A stretch of 64,000 bases of DNA, from NCBI GenBank assembly GCA_947364395.1, contig CANASS010000003.1, forward strand, positions 1-64,000. The letters are read 5' to 3'. Position 1 is the first letter of the stretch. Every line of letters begins with the position of its first letter. Below, one piece after another: positions 1 through 7,042 of this stretch. This stretch comes from an uncultured bacterium (GTDB lineage: Bacteria > Bacillota > Clostridia > Oscillospirales > Oscillospiraceae). Position numbers and translations under genes: made by a program. Under the pieces are notes generated by a model. That model was not told where the DNA came from. It saw nothing but the letters and a program-made list of their open reading frames with translations, and did not search any database.

Positions 1-429
1 TGATTTCACGTGCGCGCGGTGCGCGCACAGGTGGAGGCAGCGAGTTCGCAAAAAAACATCCCGGCCAGCGCTGGCTGACCGGGATGCTTTCTTAAAATGG
101 AGCGAGTGACGAGGCTCGAACTCGCTATCGCACCCCGCGAATGGGATTCGCGGGGACCCCGCACCTCTGATTTCACGTGCGCGCGGTGCGCGCACAGGTG
201 GAGGCAGCGAGTTCGCAAAAAAACATCCCGGCCAGCGCTGGCTGACCGGGATGCTTTCTTAAAATGGAGCGAGTGACGAGGCTCGAACTCGCTATCGCAC
301 CCCGCGAATGGGATTCGCGGGGACCCCGCACCTCTGATTTCACGTGCGCGCGGTGCGCGCACAGGTGGAGGCAGCGAGTTCGCAAAAAACATCCCGGCCA
401 GCACTGGCTGACCGGGATGTTTTTTAAAA
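1..429. repeat. 167-bp tandem repeat array made of tRNA-Gly fragments and terminators
   Basis: Units begin at 1, 168 and 335 with the same text (period 167 bp); the first may extend left of the window. Read on +, each full unit holds an 8-bp palindrome (10-28), a 21-nt near-copy of the tRNA-Gly anticodon-stem/T-arm region in reverse orientation (29-49, two mismatches), a terminator-like hairpin (50-91), a 30-nt exact copy of the tRNA 3' end (98-127) and a 10-bp hairpin (133-155). The third unit runs into the intact tRNA gene at 430-505. No protein coding is evident. Confidence 0.85.
384..425 (-). terminator. Terminator of tRNA-Gly (bidirectional shape)
   Basis: A GC-rich stem with arms CATCCCGG and CCGGGATG is flanked by A-runs and T-runs on both sides. 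Near-identical copies lie at 50-91 and 217-258 inside the tandem array. Confidence 0.8.
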
Positions 430-505
430 TGGAGCGAGTGACGAGGCTCGAACTCGCTACCTCCACCTTGGCAAGGTGGCGCTCTACCAGATGAGCTACA
501 CTCGC
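430..505 (-). tRNA. tRNA-Gly (GCC anticodon)
   Basis: A complete 76-nt cloverleaf on the minus strand: 7-bp acceptor stem starting GCGAGTG and closing with CACTCGC, D arm with GGTA, anticodon loop TTGCCAA (anticodon GCC, glycine), T arm with TTCGAGC, and an encoded CCA at 430-432. It has its own promoter and a terminator directly downstream. The last 30 nt are repeated exactly at 98-127 and 265-294 in the adjoining tandem array. Confidence 0.95.
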
Positions 506-519
506 AACGAACAAAACGG

Positions 520-548
520 ATTGTAACAGGATTGCACCCGATTGTCAA
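520..548 (-). promoter_or_regulatory. Promoter of tRNA-Gly
   Basis: On the minus strand there is TTGACA (543-548), a 17-nt spacer and TACAAT (520-525). The start of transcription would lie a few bases before the mature tRNA 5' end at 505. Confidence 0.75.
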
Positions 549-616
549 GAGGAAATCAAAAATTTCTCGCGCTTTTTTGCGCGGCCTCCTGTAACCACAC
601 TGTAACTTCTTTTTGG

Positions 617-665
617 TTGACATTGTAAACCTGTCGTGCTATAATAGGACTACAAAGTAAACCTG
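617..665 (+). promoter_or_regulatory. Promoter and candidate operator of the blaI-M56 operon
   Basis: TTGACA (617-622), 17-nt spacer, TATAAT (640-645). An exact 9-bp direct repeat GTAAACCTG lies at 625-633, between -35 and -10, and again at 657-665, just after the expected start of transcription. BlaI-type repressors normally autoregulate, so these are candidate binding sites (inference). The ribosome site AGGAGGGG follows at about 668-674. Confidence 0.75.
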
Positions 666-681
666 ACAGGAGGGGTCAGCT

Positions 682-1083
682 ATGGACGCCAGAAGGGAGA
701 CGGACGGGGTGAAGCTCACCGCCAGCGAGTGGAACGTGCTCAGCTGCCTGTGGGAGAACAGCCCCCGCACGGTGATGCAGCTGGTGGCCGACCTGGGGGA
801 CCGGGTGGGCTGGGCCAAAAGCACCACCATCACCACCCTGCGCCGGATGGAGGAAAAGGAGCTGGTCCGGGTGGAGCACGCCGGGAAGGGCAAGCTGTAC
901 GCCCCGGCGGTGGAGCGGGAGCAGGCCGTGATTGCCGAGACCCGCAGCTTCCTGGACCGGGTGTACCAGGGCAGCGTGGGGCTGATGATGAGCGCCATGG
1001 CCCAGCGCCGGGAGCTGTCCGCCGGTGAGGTGGCCGAGCTGCGGGCCATTTTGGATCAGATGGAAGGGGGAGAGAGGCAATGA
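682..1083 (+). CDS. BlaI/MecI/CopY family transcriptional repressor
   Basis: A 133-aa winged-helix repressor. The N-terminal half has the typical pattern of this family: LTASEWNVLSCLWE, a recognition-helix region with WAKSTTITTLRRME, and a wing around GKGKLYAP. The C-terminal helices would dimerise. Members bind operator dyads ahead of their own operon and are released when the partner M56 protease cleaves them. The start ATG has a strong AGGAGGGG site. The stop overlaps the start of the downstream M56 gene (ATGA), so the two are translationally coupled. The family is clear; the inducer is unknown, and no beta-lactamase gene is nearby. Confidence 0.92.
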   Translation: MDARRETDGVKLTASEWNVLSCLWENSPRTVMQLVADLGDRVGWAKSTTITTLRRMEEKELVRVEHAGKGKLYAPAVEREQAVIAETRSFLDRVYQGSVGLMMSAMAQRRELSAGEVAELRAILDQMEGGERQ

Positions 1084-4034
1084 CCATGATGCTGTTGGAG
1101 TGGGTGTGCACCGCCGTCTTTTTGATTCTCGTGGTGCTGGCCCTGCGTGCCGCCTTGGGGCGGCGGATCAGCGCAGGCCTGCGCTATGCCCTGTGGGCGG
1201 TGGTGCTGCTGCGGCTGCTGGTGCCGGTGCAGCTGTTCACCTCCCCCATCGCCGGGACCTGGGTGGTGACGGAGAAGCGGATGGAGCACAGCGTGACAAA
1301 AGCGCCCTCCGCCCCTTCCGCGCCGGGGGACGCCCCTGCTCTGGGCGGGCAGCATGTGCCCGCGCTGGAGGTAGGCCAGGGCGGTGAGCCTGGCTTTCCC
1401 AACCCGCCCTCTCTGCCCAACGCCCCAGAGGCCCCAGTGCCCCCCGCCGCCCCCGATCTGACCAGGCTATCCCCGTGGCTGGGCTGGACGTGGCTGGCGG
1501 GCGCGGGCGTGGCGGCGCTGGTCCTCCTGCTGTCCAACCTGCGGTTCTATGGGAGGCTGCGGCGGGCGCGGACACGCCTGGAGGGTACGGACTGCCCGCT
1601 GGCGGTGTACGCAGCCCCGGGACTGCCCTCCCCCTGCCTGTTCGGGCTGTTCCGGCCCGCCGTCTACGTCACCCCTGAGACGGCGGTGGATTCGGCCATG
1701 CTCCGCCACGTGCTGGCCCACGAGTACACCCATTATAAGCACGGCGACCACATCTGGAGCCTCCTGCGATGCGCCGCCCTGGCGGTCCACTGGTGGAATC
1801 CCCTGGTGTGGCTGGCGGCGGGGCTCAGCCGGAGGGACGCGGAGCTGGCCTGTGACGAGGGGGCCATCAAGCGTCTGGGGGATGGGGAGCGGGCCGCCTA
1901 CGGCGGCACCCTGCTGTCCCTGGTCACCGCCAAGCCCGGCCCTTCCGATCTGTTTCGGTGCGCCACCACCATGGCGGGGGACAAGAAGCGCCTCAAGGAG
2001 CGGATCACCCGCATTGCCCAGGCCCCCAAGCGGTGGCTGTGGGCGGCGGTGGCCGTGGTGCTGGTGACGGCCCTGGCCTGCCTGTGCGCCTTTGCCCAGA
2101 GGCCGCAGGAAACGGAGCAGGACCCCGTTCACACCGGAGGCCCGTCTGCCCAGCCTGCTGAAGAGCAGTGGACGGACATCCCGGAGCTGCTGGCCAAATT
2201 CCCGGCAAACGCGGCGGACGCGCCGGAGGATGTGGTCCACTTCGCGGGGCAGGTGGTCCAGGAGCGGTATACCACGTATTTGGACTATCTGCGGGAAAAC
2301 CCCGTATCGGATGAGCCCATCCAGTTCGACGGCTGGCGGGTGGACGGGCTGAACGGCCCCTGGCGGGGCACGGTCCGCGATATGGAACTGGAGGTGTGGA
2401 GCATCAACTACCTGTTCCACACCACCACCCCCAAGGAGGCGGAAAACCTCATCGTGGGGGGCAACTACCTCACCGAGGACGGCTGGCTGTGCCCCACCTA
2501 TCCCAACTGCACCTATGTGATCTTCCAGGTGAACGGCGCGGGGGAGCTGAACTTCCTCACCGCCGAGATGATCAACGATTGCAGTCCCGACGGCGCGTCT
2601 GGCATGTTCTTTGACGCGGTGGCGGCGGCGCTGGGCCGCAAAGGGCTGGCGGACTTCCACTCCGGCCCGGACCTCGGCGGCGTGCCGGAGGACGTGGCCC
2701 AGGCCGCAAAGGGCAGGGTCCAGGCCGCCTACAATAACTGGCGGGGAGACACCAGCCTGAAGGGCGCCCCCCAGTTCGACGACTGGCGGATCTACGACCT
2801 GACGGGCCCCTGGGAGGAGGCCACGGAGACGGCGCGGTTTGAGGTCTGGCGGCTGGGCTATGAGATCCACACCACCACCCCGGACCGGGTGAAGGTGATG
2901 GACGGGATGTCCCTGCACCCGGACGGCTGGTTCCGCCCTGCCAAGCCGGACAGCCTCTACCTGCTGTTCACCGTAAAGGACGGCGGGCGGACCTACCTGA
3001 CCGATATCAGCTCGACGGACTGCGGCCCGGGGGACCCGGAATTCCACGACCTCTTGGAGCGGCTGGGCGGGCGGCTGGTGGTCCCGGAGAACCTGCCCGA
3101 AACCGATTTGAACCGCAACGGCGTGCCGGAGACCCCCCGGCTGGCCCTGATTGATGGGGGCACGGGCCAGCGGCTGGAGCTCTGGGAGGAGGGGAAGCTG
3201 ATCTTCTCCGAGGAGGGGTATTTCTCCCACGCGGGCTATAACGCCCTGTTCCTATACCACAGCGATGACGGAGACTACCTCCTGCGCTATAACCCCTATA
3301 TGGGGCAGGGGTGGTGCGATTACAGCTATGAGCTGTTCACCCTGTCTCCCACCGGGGAGGAGGTCACGGCCCGGGAGGGGTATGTGGAGTTCGACATCAA
3401 CTTCCAGTCCCCTGCCCACGAGAGGTTTAACCCAAAGGCCATCGCCGAATTTATGGAGGAAGTGAACGGGATGCTGGCGGACAGCGTTCAGCTGCTGAAC
3501 ACCGACGTGGACCTTCTAGACACCTTCCGGAAGGAGGGGCGGCTGTACGACAGCCTGGGCTGGCTGGACGGATGGGAGCCGGTGTTTGCCCAGGATAAGA
3601 GCAGGTCCCTGGAGGACAATCTGCGGGCGTTCCAGGCGGCCATGGAGGAGCAGCGGGAGAACGAGCGGGCGGACTGGGGGCTCGCCCTCACCGCAAGCAG
3701 CGCGACCCCCACCGGCCTGACCCTGACCTTTACCCAGTCCGGCGGACAGCCCACCGGGAATCTGCAATACGGCTCAAAATACTGGCTGGAGCGGAAGGAC
3801 GGGGAGGGCTGGACCCGGCGGTCCGATATACTGGAGCCCAGCGTAAACTTGGCCTGGACCGATGAGGCGTACATGATCCCCATAGGCGGACAGACTTCCC
3901 AGGAGGTGGACTGGTCCTGGCTCTACGGCCAGCTGCTTCCGGGCCGCTACCGCATCGGGAAGGAAGTCACGGACTTCCGAAAGACCGGGGACTACGATAC
4001 ACAGGATTATTACGCCGAATTTGAAGTGAAATGA
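1080..4034 (+). CDS. M56 (BlaR1/MecR1-type) membrane metalloprotease sensor with duplicated extracellular module
   Basis: 984 aa. Membrane helices lie near residues 5-25, 35-55 and 136-152, followed by a cytoplasmic zinc-protease domain with HEYTH at 214-218 and the downstream AELACDE glutamate near 254, then a final helper helix at about 319-339. This is the BlaR1 core that cleaves the partner repressor. The C-terminal 640 residues would be outside the cell and do not show the penicillin-binding SxxK/SxN/KTG motifs of true BlaR1. Instead there are two copies of one module (about 415-485 and 565-632; shared pattern DGWR/DDWR, GPW, EVW, HTTTP, DGW), then a middle region and a beta-rich C-terminal domain. 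Ligand unknown. Confidence 0.9.
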   Translation: MTMMLLEWVCTAVFLILVVLALRAALGRRISAGLRYALWAVVLLRLLVPVQLFTSPIAGTWVVTEKRMEHSVTKAPSAPSAPGDAPALGGQHVPALEVGQGGEPGFPNPPSLPNAPEAPVPPAAPDLTRLSPWLGWTWLAGAGVAALVLLLSNLRFYGRLRRARTRLEGTDCPLAVYAAPGLPSPCLFGLFRPAVYVTPETAVDSAMLRHVLAHEYTHYKHGDHIWSLLRCAALAVHWWNPLVWLAAGLSRRDAELACDEGAIKRLGDGERAAYGGTLLSLVTAKPGPSDLFRCATTMAGDKKRLKERITRIAQAPKRWLWAAVAVVLVTALACLCAFAQRPQETEQDPVHTGGPSAQPAEEQWTDIPELLAKFPANAADAPEDVVHFAGQVVQERYTTYLDYLRENPVSDEPIQFDGWRVDGLNGPWRGTVRDMELEVWSINYLFHTTTPKEAENLIVGGNYLTEDGWLCPTYPNCTYVIFQVNGAGELNFLTAEMINDCSPDGASGMFFDAVAAALGRKGLADFHSGPDLGGVPEDVAQAAKGRVQAAYNNWRGDTSLKGAPQFDDWRIYDLTGPWEEATETARFEVWRLGYEIHTTTPDRVKVMDGMSLHPDGWFRPAKPDSLYLLFTVKDGGRTYLTDISSTDCGPGDPEFHDLLERLGGRLVVPENLPETDLNRNGVPETPRLALIDGGTGQRLELWEEGKLIFSEEGYFSHAGYNALFLYHSDDGDYLLRYNPYMGQGWCDYSYELFTLSPTGEEVTAREGYVEFDINFQSPAHERFNPKAIAEFMEEVNGMLADSVQLLNTDVDLLDTFRKEGRLYDSLGWLDGWEPVFAQDKSRSLEDNLRAFQAAMEEQRENERADWGLALTASSATPTGLTLTFTQSGGQPTGNLQYGSKYWLERKDGEGWTRRSDILEPSVNLAWTDEAYMIPIGGQTSQEVDWSWLYGQLLPGRYRIGKEVTDFRKTGDYDTQDYYAEFEVK

Positions 4035-4036
4035 AC

Positions 4037-4070
4037 AAGGGCCGCCGGGGCGTCCGCCCCGGCGGCCCTT
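4037..4070 (+). terminator. Hairpin terminator after the M56 gene
   Basis: A 14-bp GC-rich stem (AAGGGCCGCCGGGG and its complement) with a 6-nt loop starts 2 nt after the stop codon. The T-run is short, so termination may be partial. Confidence 0.6.
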
Positions 4071-4153
4071 GCTGACACTTGACACTTTGTTGACATTGAG
4101 CAACTTTTGACAGGCGAAATTGCAGGAACATCCAGAGAAATACAAATCCCTTA

Positions 4154-4182
4154 TTGACACAGCCCCAGTAATTCGCTATAAT
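4154..4182 (+). promoter_or_regulatory. Promoter of the oligopeptide transporter operon
   Basis: TTGACA (4154-4159), 17-nt spacer, TATAAT (4177-4182), a full sigma-A consensus. The first gene starts about 310 nt further on, so the transcript would have a long 5' leader. Confidence 0.8.
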
Positions 4183-4189
4183 ATTTAAC

Positions 4190-4498
4190 AAATCATGAAT
4201 GGTTGGTCTGTTCCCCATCCCGGGAAATGAATCGGACCGGCCCGCGACTTGCAAAGCGCGGCGCACCGCCGTTGTTGTGGGGCGTGAGGTGCCGCGCCAT
4301 GTTTTTGCGTCCGCCGTTTTAACGGAGTAACGCTTTTCAGCGGCGAACGGGACGCGTCCCGTTTCCGTTGTCCCCCCTAAGGCGGGGGGACAACAGTTCT
4401 CTTGCCCGCCCGTCCTCGATTTAGCCTGAATGGCGCGTTCTGGGCCGTATAGTTTCGCCTCATTCGGTTAAATATAACACAAAAATAGGAGGATATGT
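4190..4498 (+). promoter_or_regulatory. Long structured 5' leader of the oligopeptide transporter operon
   Basis: This gene-free stretch is rich in inverted repeats: a long hairpin with GCGCGG and CCGCGC arms at about 4256-4301, a palindrome AACGGGACGCGTCCCGTT near 4347, and a stem with CCCCCC/GGGGGG arms near 4367-4394. It ends in the ribosome site AGGAGG (4488-4493). I recognise no known riboswitch class. A second, weaker AT-rich promoter-like stretch (TTAAATATAAC) lies near 4468. Confidence 0.4.
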
Positions 4499-6841
4499 AT
4501 GAAGAAGCTTGTAAGCCTGCTGCTGGCGCTGGTTATGATTCTCAGCCTCGCGGCCTGCGGCAGCGGCGACACTCCCACCAACGAGAGCAAGGCTCCCGAG
4601 GGGAGCGCGGCTCCCGATGGGGACACTCAGCCGGGCGAGTTCGTCCCCTACACCTATGAGGACGAGGCCGTCTATATGGGCGCCATGAAAGAGTACTACG
4701 ATATGCTCACGGCGGCGCAGAAGCTGACCGACGTGGACGAGATGTACGTGGAGATGGCCAAGGCCGAGGCCAAGGCCCTGACCAGCGGCGTGCTGCAGAT
4801 CTGGCGCGGCGACGGCGGCGGCTACCGCATGAGCCGCATGGTGGATAAGTCCTACCCCACCGTGCTGTGGGGCACCGACGCCGACCGCTATGAGAGCGCC
4901 CTGGTCACCAAGGAAATCCTGACCGGCGAGGACCGCCAGGAGCTCATCTCCATGTGGGCCGAGCTGGCCGGCACCGGCACCTATGAGCAGGCCGCCAAGG
5001 ACTTCCTGGCCGAGAAGGGCTACACCCTGAAGTCCGACCTGGGCTACTGGGAGTTCAACCTGGACCCCGAGACCTGGGACGTGCTGTCCGTGTGGACCAA
5101 CTCCGTGGGCGACCCCGTGTGCAACACCGTGGAGAACCTGGCCAAGTACGACATGGAGAACGTGCTCCAGCCCGCCATGGCCGAGAGCTGGGAAGAGGGC
5201 ACCGGCACCATCCTGGTGGCCAAGACGGATGAGGAGGGCAACGTGGTCATGGAGGACGGCGAGGAGAAGGATGACGAGGGCAATCCCATCCCCGTTCCTG
5301 TGATGGAAGAGAAGACCGTCACCACCTGGACCTTCCATATCCGCCCCGGCCAGATCTGGACCGATTCCCAGGGCCGTAAGATCGCCGACGTCAAGGCCGA
5401 CGACTGGGTGGCCTCCATGCAGCATATGATCGACTTCTACGGCTCCAGCGGCGCCGAGGTGCTGACTCCCATCATTGTCAACGCCCAGGCCTATGCCGAC
5501 GGCCAGCTCCTGGACTTCGACGTGGTGGGCGTGGAGGCCGTGGACGACCTGACCCTGGTCTACTACCTGAACAACCCCGTCCCCGCCTTTGAGTCCATGC
5601 TGACCTACTGCGGCTTCTTCGCCCCCCTGTGCCGCGAGTACTACACCTCTCAGGGCGGCACCTTCGGCGTGGATACCCACGAGAACGGCAACTACGGCAC
5701 CAGCCCCGAGAACATCGCCTACTGCGGCCCCTACCGCATCACCAGCTACACCCCCACCAACTCCATGGTCTTTGAGGCCAACGACAGCTACTGGAACCGC
5801 GACGCCATGAACATCACCAAGATCACCTGGTACTATCAGGATGGCAACGACCCCCTGAAGCCCTATGACGACTTCATGGCCGGCACCCTGGACCGCTGCG
5901 GCCTTGGCCCCTCCACCATCAAGAAGTGCCAGGAGGACGGCAACTTCGACAAGTACGCCATCGTCTCCGAGCTGGAGGCCACCACCCGCGTGGGCTACCT
6001 GAACCTGAACCGCCAGTCCTTCGCCCTGTTCAACGACCCCACCGGCTGCGTTTCCGAGATGGAGCACGGCAGCGTGGAGACCCTCGACCGTGACAACGAG
6101 GTGTACGTGGCCGACGCCACCATCGTGGACGACGCCGCCCGCACCCACGTGGCCATGAACAACCACAACTTCCGTCTGGCCCTGACCATGGCCTGGGACC
6201 GCATCTCCTACAACGCCCTGTACGCGGGCGAGGAGGTCAAGGAGCTGGGCGTGCGCAACACCTACACCCCCGGCAACTTCGTGACCCTGGGCAAGGACGT
6301 GACCACCGACATCAACGGCGCCTCCACCACCTTTGAGAAGGGCACCTACTACGGCGCCATCGTCCAGGCTCAGATCGACGCCGACGGCTATCCCATCAAG
6401 GTTTGGGACCCCGAGGCCAACGGCGGCCTGGGCTCCAGCGACGGCTTCGACGGCTACTACAGCGCGTCCAACTGCCAGGAGTATCTGGCCAAGGCCGCTG
6501 AGGAGCTGGCGGCTGTGGGCGTGGAGATCTCCAAGGAGAACCCCATTCAGATCGAGTACGCCGACCCCGTGTTCTCTGAGGGCGGCACGAACCGCGCCAA
6601 GGCCTACAAGCAGAGTGTGGAGGCCGCTTCCGGCGGTCTGATTCAGGTCAACCTGCTCCCCGTGCAGGACAACCAGCAGAACAACTCCACCAACTACCTG
6701 ATCAGCGAGGGCTGGGAGAACTGCATTGACATCGGCATCGGCACCGGCTGGTCCGCCGACTACGCCGACCCCGCCTCCTACCTGACCCTGTTCCTGCCCT
6801 ACGGCAACGGCTATCAGACCAAGAACCTGGGTGTGTGGTAA
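4499..6841 (+). CDS. Oligopeptide ABC transporter substrate-binding lipoprotein (SBP family 5, OppA-like)
   Basis: 780 aa. The N-terminus is a lipoprotein signal peptide with lipobox LAAC (Cys near residue 20), so the protein should be anchored outside the membrane, where it hands peptides to the permeases encoded next. SBP_bac_5 features include the TWTFHIRPGQIWTDSQGR segment and a late ADYADPASY segment. The family is usually 500-600 aa. Here about 180 residues precede the usual core, and the protein stops about 20 residues after the DYADP motif, earlier than I expect for the family. The ATG has AGGAGG 5 nt upstream. Ligand is inferred from family and operon only. Confidence 0.88.
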   Translation: MKKLVSLLLALVMILSLAACGSGDTPTNESKAPEGSAAPDGDTQPGEFVPYTYEDEAVYMGAMKEYYDMLTAAQKLTDVDEMYVEMAKAEAKALTSGVLQIWRGDGGGYRMSRMVDKSYPTVLWGTDADRYESALVTKEILTGEDRQELISMWAELAGTGTYEQAAKDFLAEKGYTLKSDLGYWEFNLDPETWDVLSVWTNSVGDPVCNTVENLAKYDMENVLQPAMAESWEEGTGTILVAKTDEEGNVVMEDGEEKDDEGNPIPVPVMEEKTVTTWTFHIRPGQIWTDSQGRKIADVKADDWVASMQHMIDFYGSSGAEVLTPIIVNAQAYADGQLLDFDVVGVEAVDDLTLVYYLNNPVPAFESMLTYCGFFAPLCREYYTSQGGTFGVDTHENGNYGTSPENIAYCGPYRITSYTPTNSMVFEANDSYWNRDAMNITKITWYYQDGNDPLKPYDDFMAGTLDRCGLGPSTIKKCQEDGNFDKYAIVSELEATTRVGYLNLNRQSFALFNDPTGCVSEMEHGSVETLDRDNEVYVADATIVDDAARTHVAMNNHNFRLALTMAWDRISYNALYAGEEVKELGVRNTYTPGNFVTLGKDVTTDINGASTTFEKGTYYGAIVQAQIDADGYPIKVWDPEANGGLGSSDGFDGYYSASNCQEYLAKAAEELAAVGVEISKENPIQIEYADPVFSEGGTNRAKAYKQSVEAASGGLIQVNLLPVQDNQQNNSTNYLISEGWENCIDIGIGTGWSADYADPASYLTLFLPYGNGYQTKNLGVW

Positions 6842-6896
6842 GGAGCCCTGTCTAAAGACATCTTTGCGATAGGGATCAAAGATCGATCATAACCTG

Positions 6897-6934
6897 GCGT
6901 GCAGGAGAATGGTGCGTGCCATTCTCCTGCACGC
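6897..6934 (+). terminator. Intercistronic hairpin between oppA-like and oppB-like genes
   Basis: A perfect 16-bp inverted repeat (6897-6912 and 6919-6934) with a 6-nt loop, followed by GTATTTA. Such hairpins often allow the binding protein to be made in excess over the membrane subunits. A second GC-rich imperfect inverted repeat lies at about 6944-7016. Confidence 0.65.
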
Positions 6935-7042
6935 GTATTTAAAGGTGCGCTCTCCCCCTTACAGGGGAGGGAACGGCGGGCGCGAAAAGCCGTTTCCTCC
7001 CCCGCGCGGGGGAGACAGAACAGAAATTAGGTGCGTGATATC

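Noticed and set aside
98..294. Additional tRNA genes at the tRNA-like copies
   Set aside because: Only the 3' 30 nt match; there is no anticodon arm or 5' acceptor strand in the same orientation.
1..429. CRISPR array
   Set aside because: The repeats are 167 bp, contiguous, and contain tRNA pieces and terminators; there are no short repeats with unique spacers and no cas genes.
1080..4034. True BlaR1 beta-lactam sensor
   Set aside because: No SxxK, SxN or KTG motifs of a penicillin-binding domain seen in the outer region, and no beta-lactamase gene in the window.
4460..6166. Long open frame on the minus strand opposite the peptide-binding gene
   Set aside because: Very rich in Gly, Val and His as expected from the reverse strand of a GC-rich gene; no ribosome site and no domain.
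6842..7030. Missing C-terminus of the peptide-binding protein in another frame (frameshift)
   Set aside because: The sequence after the stop does not have the codon pattern of the gene in any frame and is occupied by hairpins.
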